A stretch of 8,728 bases of DNA, from positions 1 to 8,728 of the forward strand of contig JAISBH010000002.1 of the NCBI GenBank assembly GCA_031266295.1, given 5' to 3'. This document shows positions 1 through 6,399 of the stretch, piece after piece. Position 1 is the stretch's first letter. Every line of letters begins with the position of its first letter. The position numbers and the translations under genes are program-made. The notes beneath the pieces were generated by a model. It did no database searches. It had not been told where the DNA came from and worked only from the letters and a program-made list of their open reading frames with translations. The stretch is from Oscillospiraceae bacterium (GTDB taxonomy: Bacteria; Bacillota; Clostridia; Christensenellales; Aristaeellaceae).

Positions 1-374
1 CCTTTTTCCGTAACGTTGCTTGCGTCCAGCGCAATTACCCTATACTTATCCAGGTATGCGGGCTTTGCGTAATTAGCCAGTAATGACGGCGACAGTTCCT
101 CACAGATCGACTTGAACCACTCCGCACAGAGCGCGAAACGATCCATAAATGCAACGTCACTTATTTCCGCTATATGCGCATCCTTCGCTATGCGGCTGGT
201 TTCCACTAGCGTGCTTCCATTAACCAAATGAAATAGGCACAACAGCATTAGTTCTTCAGGCGTCTTAATACCGCGCCAGCGACGTATCGCTCCGGACTCA
301 AGTATCAACTGCGCATAGTTTTCGGGTAACAGCTTTATCATTTGGGGTATGCCTATTTGGGGTACGTCTATCAT
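1..374 (-). CDS. IS4-type transposase, N-terminal part (cut by window edge)
   Basis: This is the amino-terminal part of a DDE transposase that would cut and move its own insertion sequence. Translating the minus strand from the ATG at 374 gives an open frame to the window edge with no stop. It contains the family's typical opening (IPQMIKLLPENY, then an SGAIRRWRGIKTPEEL segment) and an ISDVAFMDRF segment. Near the window edge it has ALDASNVTEKG, where the Asp after Leu is most likely the first residue of the DDE triad. The ATG at 341 is an alternative start, and neither ATG has a convincing ribosome site. The leader upstream of 374 contains a long inverted repeat (388-422). The gene is not visibly damaged within the window, unlike its neighbours, but most of it lies outside, so whether the element is intact is unknown. 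Family assignment is from motif memory. Confidence 0.75.
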   Translation of the reverse strand, partial: MIDVPQIGIPQMIKLLPENYAQLILESGAIRRWRGIKTPEELMLLCLFHLVNGSTLVETSRIAKDAHIAEISDVAFMDRFALCAEWFKSICEELSPSLLANYAKPAYLDKYRVIALDASNVTEK

Positions 375-387
375 TTCCCGCGCCGCC

Positions 388-422
388 TTTCTAGGCGCAG
401 TTTGCCATGGCACGCCTAGAAA
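388..422. repeat. Inverted repeat in the IS4 transposase leader
   Basis: A perfect 10-base inverted repeat: TTTCTAGGCG at 388-397 pairs with CGCCTAGAAA at 413-422. A second 10-base palindrome, TGCCATGGCA, lies at 403-412 and abuts the right arm. It ends 14 bases before the transposase ATG on the minus strand. In several IS families a hairpin in the transposase leader limits expression from outside transcripts. That role here is inference. Confidence 0.6.
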
Positions 423-477
423 AACAAGAATTTTATTTTATCTTAGTGCATATGGGGCAAAGTCCCCGCAGCGTACC

Positions 478-1446
478 TTACTTACCGTCATCATCAATCT
501 CCGTGAGGTCAGCGTCGGTAGAAGACGTTGTTGTCAATGGATATATATTTGTTGTGCAATACTCATAGTACTCATTAGGCGAAAGCTTTGCCAAACCTCA
601 TTGATATCTCTCGTTGTTGTAATAATCCATCCAATCATCGATTATCACGATCACTCGCGTAAAACTATTACAACCATCCAAATCAATCTTATCTTTCATA
701 TGACCAAAGAAGCTTTCTTGTGGGACATTGTCCCAACAGTTAGCCCTTCGTGACATTGATTGCCTGATTTCGGCATTTTTGATGATCTCGATGAACTTAA
801 GACTAGTATACTGAACTCCTTGATCGCTATTGATTAATATCTCTGCCGCTAATGATATTTTATGCCTCGATAACAGTATGTTAACTGTTTCTAGCACAAA
901 ATCCACTTCTAACGATTCACTTAACGCATATGACGATGTTTGCTTCGTGTAAGCATCCATGATCACAGATAAGTATGCTTTCTTATGATTGCCATAGAAT
1001 AGGTATGTTATACCTGTCAACAATACCTTTCTTGGCCTATAAACACGAAACTGCCGATTTAGTAGGTTTAGCGCTATATGGCTAGTTTTCATCGCCTGCG
1101 CCATTCTGCGATATGGATTTGCCTTCCGTATCGGGCATTTTAATCCATATTTATCAATCAACCGCCGTATCTTCTTAACATTCATTACTACCATTGGCTC
1201 CATATGCGACAACCGCATATGTATGCTTCTGGCTCCTTTGCTATATCCTCGATACTTATACGCATCAAGAATCACATTGAAATCCCTTTGATCTCCTTCT
1301 TCGCGATTTTCACGCACTTTTGCTGCTTTCAACCATGTGTAGTATCCCGATCGCGATACGCCAGCTACCGTACACAGAGTCGTTATATTGAGCAAGTTAT
1401 TATCGCGTACAGTCATCCCATGGATTATTTCGAATTTTATGTCCAC
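478..1446 (-). pseudogene. IS3-family OrfB transposase, inactivated
   Basis: This is a remnant of an IS3-family OrfB (HTH_21 plus rve integrase-type catalytic domain). Residues 18-45 carry the LLNITTLCTVAGVSRSGYY segment. The catalytic core follows, with the second Asp in NSDQGVQYTS (D208) and the Glu in NCWDNVPQESFFG (E244), separated by the classical 35 residues. Two defects are visible. The first catalytic Asp, normally in a TDITYL motif, is Gly: the codon at 1012-1014 reads GGT, one base from GAT. The conserved Trp after NNERYQ is a TGA stop at 598-600, one base from TGG, and the frame then continues as GLAKLSPNEYYEY to TAA at 478-480. The listed start at 1446 is GTG and probably marks only the surviving 5' limit. 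The same frame runs 12 codons upstream to a stop, and no OrfA is recognisable in 1447-1570. I regard it as a dead, 5'-truncated element. Confidence 0.88.
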
Positions 1447-1570
1447 TTTCCCGTCAATGAGTATTTCTGCACGCCTTCTTTCTCAGCAGACATAAGTATT
1501 TTTCATTCTTAAGAATCAATTTTATACCTGTTCTTGAGAAATGGACGCCTTGCCGCCGGAATTTCCTTAG

Positions 1571-1936
1571 AGCCTGTTGAAAATCTCCTAATAAGGGCAG
1601 AAATAAAAGCGAATATTACCATTTGCAATGAGTTTTCAAGTTTTCGTTCACAGTTTTTGAATAACTTGCGGTACTTGGCAAGCCAACCAAATGAACGTTC
1701 TACTACCCAACGTCATGGCATCACATCAAACATATGTCGTTCACTGCATTTGGCGATTTTTACACTTGCTCCGTGGCAGGTCTGCAAAGCGTTCGAAAAA
1801 TTCTCACCCCTATACTCGCCATCACAGAGAAATTTCTTGATACCCAAAGATTCTCATGATAGGCGTTTATCATACTAATAGCTACATCTCGATCGGTGAC
1901 ATTTGCTGTTGTCACAAAAATCGCATGCGGCAGACC
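1571..1936 (-). pseudogene. IS5-family transposase C-terminal fragment, frameshifted
   Basis: This is the carboxy-terminal half of an IS5-family DDE transposase, read on the minus strand. It starts abruptly at GLPHAIFVTTANVTDRD (from 1936). It then needs a frame change at about 1845-1860 to continue as ESLGIKKFLCDGEYRGENF and then CSERHMFDVMP. A TGA at 1713-1715 interrupts it (CGA to TGA would restore MPRRWVVERSFGW). After that comes RWVVERSFGWLAKYRKLFKN, which includes the catalytic Glu, and it runs out in SALIRRFSTGS. The outer end AGCCTGTTGAAAATCT (1571-1586) resembles IS5 terminal repeats and is preceded by TTAG, which fits the YTAR target preference. The amino-terminal half is missing: homology stops exactly where the structured repeat begins (1937). 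Confidence 0.82.
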
Positions 1937-1983
1937 ACAGGAAAGAACCCCTTCGGGGGTATGCGGATACGCGACCGCTTCGC
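1937..1983 (+). repeat. Structured dispersed repeat, copy A
   Basis: A 47-base segment matching 8682-8728 at 40 of 47 positions without gaps (my hand alignment). It begins with an AGGAAAGAA block. A hairpin with ACCCC and GGGGT arms around a TTCG tetraloop follows (1947-1960). The most conserved block is TGCGGATACGCG followed by CCGCTTCGC. Just past the shared part, CGCGA/TCGCG (1970-1974 with 1979-1983) could form a second small hairpin. It separates the IS5 fragment on its left from the IS1182 scrap on its right. I do not recognise it as a named repeat family. Confidence 0.7.
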
Positions 1984-1992
1984 GATGCGTGC

Positions 1993-2140
1993 CGCTAATG
2001 GGAGAATAAAATATTACTTTGACACGAAGGAATGTAAAACTTGTCCCATGCGAGAAGGGTGTTATAAAGATGGAGCAAAGAGGAAAATCCATAGCGTAAC
2101 GATATTACCAGAAACGCATCAAGAGCAGAAAGTGAGATTG
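1993..2140 (+). pseudogene. IS1182-type transposase fragment
   Basis: A short plus-strand stretch translates to GRIKYYFDTKECKTCPMREG followed by CYKDGAKRKIH. The C-x2-C-x5-C arrangement ahead of a basic stretch is characteristic of the zinc-ribbon-like insert of IS1182-family transposases. Similarity fades after the ETHQEQ segment near 2130, and the frame stops soon after at 2159-2161. No catalytic residues and no amino-terminal part are present. The open frame extends left to 1856 only by reading through the structured repeat and the antisense of the IS5 fragment, so that larger frame is not a gene. This is a fragment of about 50 codons. Confidence 0.72.
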
Positions 2141-2214
2141 ACAGGGGTGGAGGTGGTATAATAGCTGGTTATTTGAGACGTTCCAGGTTGATTTCAGAAA
2201 GATCGCATATGTGA

Positions 2215-2254
2215 AAAAAGCGGCTGCTTTCATTTTTGTCAGCAGCCGCTTTTT
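2215..2254. terminator. Strong bidirectional intrinsic terminator
   Basis: A perfect 14-base stem, AAAAAGCGGCTGCT (2215-2228) with AGCAGCCGCTTTTT (2241-2254), encloses a 12-base loop. The G+C-rich core is flanked by A and T runs, so both strands end in a T tract (five T on plus, six on minus). It could stop readthrough leftward from the mgl operon and rightward from the IS region. Confidence 0.8.
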
Positions 2255-2263
2255 AGTGCCTCT

Positions 2264-2280
2264 TCCCTCAATGGGAGGGA
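2264..2280. repeat. Short hairpin TCCCTC/GAGGGA
   Basis: A six-base stem (2264-2269 with 2275-2280) and five-base loop, the first of the hairpins that fill the gene-free stretch up to 2566. Function unknown. Confidence 0.5.
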
Positions 2281-2286
2281 GGGGTA

Positions 2287-2336
2287 AACGGAGCTTGCGG
2301 GACTCTGTCCCGATACCCTGCGAAGGGCTATCCGTT
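2287..2336. repeat. Possible three-way-junction repeat
   Basis: An outer stem AACGGA (2287-2292) with TCCGTT (2331-2336) encloses two inner hairpins. These are CGGGAC-TCT-GTCCCG (2298-2312) and CCCT/AGGG (2316-2319 with 2324-2327). Together they can fold as a three-way junction on either strand. No open frame here resembles a protein. It may be a short interspersed palindromic repeat or a structured RNA; the sequence alone does not decide. Confidence 0.5.
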
Positions 2337-2350
2337 CTTTCGAACCCTGA

Positions 2351-2365
2351 CCAGGCTTCGCCTGG
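2351..2365. repeat. Hairpin CCAGGC-TTC-GCCTGG
   Basis: A perfect six-base stem with a three-base loop in the gene-free stretch. There is no T tract on either strand, so it is not an obvious terminator. Confidence 0.5.
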
Positions 2366-2398
2366 ACCATCGTGACACACTATCCATCGGTTTCGGCC

Positions 2399-2440
2399 AA
2401 TCGGTTGTGCTCGATAGTCTATCTCGTAACGCAACCGATT
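2399..2440. repeat. Inverted repeat AATCGGTTG/CAACCGATT
   Basis: Nine-base arms at 2399-2407 and 2432-2440 can be extended inward by a wobble pair and a G-C pair. The loop contains a smaller GATA/TATC hairpin. It directly abuts the next junction at 2441, suggesting that the two belong to one repeat unit. Confidence 0.55.
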
Positions 2441-2492
2441 CCCCTCCCTTATCGCCCCCGTAAGGGGCGATGTCGCCGCAGCGACAGAGGGG
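2441..2492. repeat. Palindromic repeat with three-way junction
   Basis: An outer stem CCCCTC (2441-2446) with GAGGGG (2487-2492) encloses ATCGCCCC/GGGGCGAT (2451-2458 with 2464-2471) and GTCGC/GCGAC (2472-2476 with 2481-2485). This arrangement resembles interspersed non-coding repeats that I recall from gut Clostridia, in which a CCCCTC arm flanks two hairpins. That resemblance is memory, not a search. A minus-strand open frame across 2328-2570 is an artefact of this repeat. Confidence 0.6.
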
Positions 2493-2540
2493 GTAACCCT
2501 CGTTCCAAGCCCCCGGATGGGGCATGAGTCTCCTTACCGA

Positions 2541-2561
2541 AGGCGCGGATGCACCGCGCCT
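2541..2561 (-). terminator. Hairpin just after mglC
   Basis: AGGCGCGG (2541-2548) and CCGCGCCT (2554-2561) form a perfect eight-base stem with a five-base loop, starting five bases after the mglC stop codon. There is no good T run behind it on the minus strand, so it may protect the 3' end of the message or pause polymerase rather than terminate alone. The complete terminator at 2215-2254 lies further downstream. Confidence 0.5.
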
Positions 2562-2566
2562 CCCCA

Positions 2567-3580
2567 TCACTTCTTATTCAAATACTTCTGAATATCCAAC
2601 GCGACGGCTAGTATTATTACCACGCCCTGCACCACGTACGTAAATTCACTCTTCACGCCCAGGAACTGCAGCGCTATCTTTAGCAACTCGAACACCAGCA
2701 CACCGATTAGTATGCCGCTGATGCGTCCTACGCCCCCGTTGACCGATACCCCGCCGATCGTGCAGCCCGCTATCGCCTCCAACTCATACCCTTGCGCCGT
2801 GTTGACCGACGCGCCGCCCGACTTCGCCGCCAGCAGGAACCCACACAACCCATACAGTATCGCGGCCAACATGTAAATCGTCACCTTCGACTTGCCGACA
2901 TTCACGCCCGCGACCTCGGCGGCGCTCTCATTACCCCCGATCGCGTACATGTATTTGCCGTGCCGCATCTTATTATATAAAAACCACATGTACATGCCGA
3001 CCACTATCGCTATTATCGCGGGATAACTGATCATCTTCGTGCCAATATACCCTGTTGCAATACTCGCGTAATCCGCGCGAAGGCTGCCGATCGGCTGCGC
3101 GCCCGTATATACCAGGCAGATGCCATAAACCAACGTCTGCATACCCAGTGTCGCTATGAACGGTGGTACCTTCAGATACGCGACGACCGCACCGTTTATA
3201 GCGCCGATAACTGCGCACACCAACAGAACCAACCCCAGCACGCCCACTATCGGCAGCTCCGGCAGGCCTTTATAAAACCTGTTTACATAGTCGGCGCGCT
3301 GCAGCAATATCGCGGACAGGCACGCGCTCAGCCCGGCTACACGCCCTGCCGACAAATCCGTGCCGCGCGTGATAAGGCAGCCTGACACCCCTACGGCAAT
3401 TATGAAACGGATAGCGGTATTGCTAAGCAGGTTGCGGAAATTCGCCTCGGAAAAGAAGTTCTTGCGCATTATGCCGACCGCCACGGTCAGCAGTATGATG
3501 CCCACGATTATGATATTGTTGCTGAGCAGCCTCCCTACGCGGGAGAAGCCGCCGCGCCTGGTATCCGCCGCGCTTTGCAT
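2567..3580 (-). CDS. mglC: Galactose/methyl-galactoside ABC transporter permease MglC
   Basis: This is the membrane-spanning channel subunit of a high-affinity galactose/glucose importer of the CUT2 type. The protein has 337 residues from the ATG at 3580, close to the 336 of E. coli MglC, and is almost entirely hydrophobic helices (about ten). Family hallmarks are GTDLSAGR near residues 73-80, INGAVVAYLKVPPFIATLG at about 128-146, AIGGNESAAEVAGVNVG at about 213-229 (the loop expected to contact the ATPase), and YELEAIAGCTIGGVSVNGG at 265-283. A TTG two codons upstream is possible. The ATG is preferred because GGAGG sits eight bases before it. The gene starts 15 bases after mglA stops, and its ribosome site lies inside that gap, consistent with one operon and coupled translation. 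The gene ends in TGA at 2567-2569. Confidence 0.92.
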   Translation of the reverse strand: MQSAADTRRGGFSRVGRLLSNNIIIVGIILLTVAVGIMRKNFFSEANFRNLLSNTAIRFIIAVGVSGCLITRGTDLSAGRVAGLSACLSAILLQRADYVNRFYKGLPELPIVGVLGLVLLVCAVIGAINGAVVAYLKVPPFIATLGMQTLVYGICLVYTGAQPIGSLRADYASIATGYIGTKMISYPAIIAIVVGMYMWFLYNKMRHGKYMYAIGGNESAAEVAGVNVGKSKVTIYMLAAILYGLCGFLLAAKSGGASVNTAQGYELEAIAGCTIGGVSVNGGVGRISGILIGVLVFELLKIALQFLGVKSEFTYVVQGVVIILAVALDIQKYLNKK

Positions 3581-3595
3581 TGCCAATGCCTCCGT

Positions 3596-5122
3596 TCACA
3601 TGAATTGTGTCGCTAGCTCCATGATTCTCTCCTGCGTCGCATCCGTGCCCTCGACTATTCCGGTCAGCCGCCCCTCGCACATCACCATGATACGGTCGCT
3701 CATGCCCAGCAGCTCGCCCATCTCTGACGATATCATGATGATACTCTTGTCCTGCGCAGCCAGCTCGGCGATGATGTTGTATATCTCGGACTTCGCGCCG
3801 ACGTCGATGCCGCGCGTCGGTTCATCTAGAATTAGTATCTCCGGGTCGTTGGCCAGCCAGCGCGAGAACAATACCTTCTGCTGATTGCCGCCTGACAGCG
3901 ACTGGATCAGCGTCTTGTTGGAGGGCGTCTTGATCGAGAGCCGGTTGATATTGTCGCGCACCAGCGCGGCTATCTTTTTATCGTTAAGCATGACGCGGAA
4001 TTGCAGGTATTGATCGAGGCTAGCGACTGAAACGTTATCCGCGACGGAGAGCACTCCAAATATGCCCGTCGCGCGCCGATCCTCGGTCAGCAGCGCGATG
4101 TGTTTGCGGATAGCGTCTTGCGGGCGGTTGATGCGAATCTCTTCGCCATTGTAGAATACGCTACCGCTAGCGTGGGAGCGTATTCCGAATATCCCCTCCA
4201 TCAGTTCCGTACGCTGAGCGCCAACCAGTCCGCCCACGCCTAGTATCTCGCCCTTGCGCAGCGTGAAGCTAACATCCTTGAACGAACGCGGATTGGCCGA
4301 GGTGAAGCCATTCACCTCGAACACCGTCTCGCCTGGGAGATTACGCCGTTTGGGGTATATCTGCGCCAGTTCGCGCCCCACCATGCGGGTGATGATCGTG
4401 TTGATCGTCAGTTCCGTCGAGGGCCATGTGCCTATGTACTGACCGTCGCGCATGATCGTGACCTCGTCGCTGATTCGCAGTATCTCATCCATCTTATGGC
4501 TGATGTACACGATCGATACGCCCTTGGACTTCAAGTCCATGATGATCTTGAAGAGCGATTCCACCTCGTGCGTGGTCAGCGAGCTGGTTGGCTCGTCGAG
4601 TATCAGCACGCGGCAATCCGCCGACACGGCCTTGGCGATCTCGACCGACTGCATCTGGGAGACGGAGAGCGCGCCCAGTTTCTGCTTCGGGTCGAAGCTC
4701 ATTGAGACGGACTTGAGCAATGCGGCCGTGTCGCCGTTCATCTTGCCGTGATCCACCATCGGAATGAATCCAAGTGCCTTCTTCATCGGGTATCTTCCAA
4801 CATATATGTTCTCGGCCACGCTGCGTTCGGGGATGGGCTGCAGTTCCTGATGCACCATCGCTATGCCCAGCTTCAGCGCGTTCAGCGGATCGGTAATTTG
4901 AACGGGTTTGCCGTCGTAGTATATCTCACCTGCGTCCATCTTGTATATGCCGAACATGCATTTCATCAGTGTGGATTTGCCCGCGCCGTTTTCGCCAACC
5001 AGCGCGTGCACGGCGCCTGGGCGGAGTTTCAGCTGGGCGTTATCCAACGCCTTCACGCCGGGAAATGTCTTGACGACGCCGCGCATCTCCAGCCTGTATT
5101 CAGGCGTGCTGTTTTCTGTCAA
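3596..5122 (-). CDS. mglA: Galactose/methyl-galactoside ABC transporter ATPase MglA
   Basis: This cytoplasmic ATPase powers sugar import through MglC. Its 508 residues form two fused nucleotide-binding domains, as in E. coli MglA (506). Domain 1 has Walker A GENGAGKST (43-51), the Q-loop Gln in MVHQEL (about 92), the signature LSVSQMQ (152-158), Walker B VLILDEP (172-178) and the switch His in YISHK (209). Domain 2 has the degenerate P-loop GGLVGAQR (297-304) typical of this family, LSGGNQQK (409-416) and Walker B ILILDEP (429-435). The second site is therefore probably a weak or regulatory ATP site, as known for the family. The start is TTG at 5120-5122: GGAGG lies eight bases upstream, and no ATG fits before residue 13. 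A TTG start with a strong ribosome site may tune its level relative to MglB. It lies 74 bases after mglB, across a strong hairpin. Confidence 0.93.
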   Translation of the reverse strand: MTENSTPEYRLEMRGVVKTFPGVKALDNAQLKLRPGAVHALVGENGAGKSTLMKCMFGIYKMDAGEIYYDGKPVQITDPLNALKLGIAMVHQELQPIPERSVAENIYVGRYPMKKALGFIPMVDHGKMNGDTAALLKSVSMSFDPKQKLGALSVSQMQSVEIAKAVSADCRVLILDEPTSSLTTHEVESLFKIIMDLKSKGVSIVYISHKMDEILRISDEVTIMRDGQYIGTWPSTELTINTIITRMVGRELAQIYPKRRNLPGETVFEVNGFTSANPRSFKDVSFTLRKGEILGVGGLVGAQRTELMEGIFGIRSHASGSVFYNGEEIRINRPQDAIRKHIALLTEDRRATGIFGVLSVADNVSVASLDQYLQFRVMLNDKKIAALVRDNINRLSIKTPSNKTLIQSLSGGNQQKVLFSRWLANDPEILILDEPTRGIDVGAKSEIYNIIAELAAQDKSIIMISSEMGELLGMSDRIMVMCEGRLTGIVEGTDATQERIMELATQFM

Positions 5123-5150
5123 TGGCGTGCCCTCCGCGTCCTACAATAAA

Positions 5151-5178
5151 GGTGCGTGCGTTGTTACGCGCACGCACC
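5151..5178 (-). promoter_or_regulatory. mglB-mglA intercistronic stem-loop
   Basis: A perfect ten-base stem (GGTGCGTGCG at 5151-5160 with CGCACGCACC at 5169-5178) with an eight-base loop lies between mglB and mglA. On the minus strand it is followed by TTTATTGT, a weak T-rich tail. Binding-protein operons often carry such a hairpin so that the binding-protein message is more abundant than the downstream message, by partial termination or protection from 3' decay. That role is inferred here. Confidence 0.7.
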
Positions 5179-5196
5179 CAGAGGATCATATGACCG

Positions 5197-6192
5197 TTAC
5201 TCCAGGCCTACGACGCCCTTTACGTATTCCATGGTCTCGGGCGTTACGCCGACGTAATCGACGGTGTAGGTGTGCTCGGGGGTCGCGCCGCCCGCCAGTT
5301 CAAGGGCGACGTCCGCGGCCTTGTGCGACTGGCCGATATGGTCGTTCAGCACGGTGCCGGTAAACTCGCCGGACTCAACCAGCTGCACAACCTCGGGCAA
5401 CGCGTCCACGCCTACCAGGTAGATATCCGTACCCACGGTGCGTCCGGCAGCCTTGATGGACTGCAGCGCGCCGAGCGCCATGCCGTCATTGTTGCAGAAA
5501 ATAACGTCGATTTGATCGCCGAACTGAGCCAACGCGGTCGCGGCCAGTTCCTGGCCCTTCGCCTGATCCCACTCCCCGCGTTGCTCGAACAGCTTGTTGA
5601 CAGTGAGTCCGGCGTCGGTCAGCGCCTTGATTGAGAACTCGGTGCGGTATTGCGCGTCGACGTTCTCCATGTCGCCCTGGATCATCACGTAGTCGACGGC
5701 GCCGTTGCCGTTCACGTCGCCCTGGTCAGGCAGGTTGAGGATCAGCTGACCCTGGAAGGTGCCGCTCTGACGCGCGTCCGCGCCTACATAGCACACTTTG
5801 TCCCATACGTTATCCCACTGGGAGGGATCGTCGACGAACGGTTCGCGGTTGATAAACACGGTCGGGATGCCTGCGGCTTCGACCAGCGGGATGACCGCGT
5901 CGGCCGCCGAGGCTTGCACCAGGTTGATGATCAGCACGTCAACGCCCTCGGCGATGAAGCTGTTGATCTGGTTGGTCTGTTCGGCCTGGTCGTTCTTGCC
6001 GTCCACGACGGTGACCACGGCGCCCTTCTCCTCAAGGTATCTCTGCAGCTCGGTGCGGTAGAGCGTCATGAAGTTGTCGTTGAACTGATAGATACAAACG
6101 CCTACCTTAATCGGATCTTCCGACGCTGAAGCGAAGCTGGTAAGGCCGACTACCATCAGCATCGCGATCGCTAGGGCGAGAATTTTGCGCAT
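5197..6192 (-). CDS. mglB: Galactose/glucose-binding protein MglB (exported)
   Basis: This substrate-binding protein delivers galactose or glucose to MglAC outside the membrane. It has 331 residues from the ATG at 6192: a signal peptide (MRKILALAIAMLMVVGLTS, probable cleavage near ASA-SED), then two Rossmann-like lobes. Compared from memory with E. coli GGBP, the sugar contacts are kept: D39 and F41 (in NDNFM), N90, D179, R183, W208, N235, D263 (GVDALPE) and N283. The exception is the position of E. coli His152, which is Asn here (N177). The calcium loop is kept in altered form: D159, N161, N163 and D167, with D229 where E. coli has Glu. There is no Cys after the signal peptide, so it is not an evident lipoprotein. 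The upstream ATG at 6198 sits one base from GGAGG, while the ATG at 6192 has a seven-base spacing, so the latter is chosen. First gene of the operon. Confidence 0.92.
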   Translation of the reverse strand: MRKILALAIAMLMVVGLTSFASASEDPIKVGVCIYQFNDNFMTLYRTELQRYLEEKGAVVTVVDGKNDQAEQTNQINSFIAEGVDVLIINLVQASAADAVIPLVEAAGIPTVFINREPFVDDPSQWDNVWDKVCYVGADARQSGTFQGQLILNLPDQGDVNGNGAVDYVMIQGDMENVDAQYRTEFSIKALTDAGLTVNKLFEQRGEWDQAKGQELAATALAQFGDQIDVIFCNNDGMALGALQSIKAAGRTVGTDIYLVGVDALPEVVQLVESGEFTGTVLNDHIGQSHKAADVALELAGGATPEHTYTVDYVGVTPETMEYVKGVVGLE

Positions 6193-6209
6193 ACACATTC
6201 CTCCAGTTT

Positions 6210-6237
6210 ATAAGTTATCACCTGATTGTGTACTTAT
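6210..6237. promoter_or_regulatory. Inverted repeat in the mglB leader
   Basis: ATAAGT (6210-6215) and ACTTAT (6232-6237) are inverted around 16 bases, just downstream of the mglB -10 and partly overlapping it. This position suits an operator for a repressor of the mgl operon or a leader hairpin. No regulator gene lies in the window, so the assignment is tentative. Confidence 0.35.
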
Positions 6238-6264
6238 TATATAGCAACTTTAGTTTTTTTGCAA
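6236..6264 (-). promoter_or_regulatory. mglBAC promoter
   Basis: On the minus strand, TTGCAA (6259-6264) and a perfect TATAAT (6236-6241) are separated by exactly 17 bases of A-rich sequence. The start of transcription would fall near 6229, leaving a leader of roughly 35 bases before the MglB ATG. A palindrome TATGCATA at 6281-6288, upstream of the -35, could be an activator site but is short enough to be chance. Confidence 0.75.
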
Positions 6265-6399
6265 TAGGGTGCGGCGGCGGTATGCATAATTAATGGGGGG
6301 ATATTTTCCGGAATTATCTCCAAGATTCCGTGAAAGGTTGGAGTGCACGCGGCGGAAGGCCAGCCCGTTGCCGCTGCAGCGACGAAAAAAGTCGTTCCC
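6265..6399. other. Divergent intergenic region
   Basis: This stretch separates the leftward mgl promoter from the rightward acetyltransferase promoter and is not expected to encode protein. It holds the palindrome TATGCATA (6281-6288), an inverted repeat CGGAAT/ATTCCG (6309-6314 with 6325-6330) and a small GCGAC/GTCGT hairpin around an A-run (6380-6395). An open frame from 6343 crosses it, but that lies upstream of the gene's own promoter. Confidence 0.5.

Noticed and set aside
349..753. Plus-strand open frame of 134 codons
   Set aside because: It runs antisense to the IS3 remnant and IS4 leader, and its translation resembles nothing I know.
1856..2161. Single plus-strand gene of 101 codons
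   Set aside because: Only the right half resembles a protein (IS1182). The left half reads through the structured repeat and the antisense of the IS5 fragment.
2138..2162. TTGACA and TATAAT as a promoter
   Set aside because: Both hexamers are perfect but only 13 bases apart, too short for normal sigma-factor binding.
2328..2570. Minus-strand open frame of 80 codons after mglC
   Set aside because: It lies entirely over palindromic repeats, has an Arg/Gly-rich composition and no ribosome site of note.
3360..3884. Plus-strand open frame of 174 codons across the mglA/mglC junction
   Set aside because: It is antisense to two well-supported transporter genes, with Ser/Met/Ile-rich composition typical of shadow frames.
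6193..6198. Upstream ATG for MglB (MCM start)
   Set aside because: It is only one base from GGAGG. The next ATG has the normal seven-base spacing and gives a standard signal peptide.
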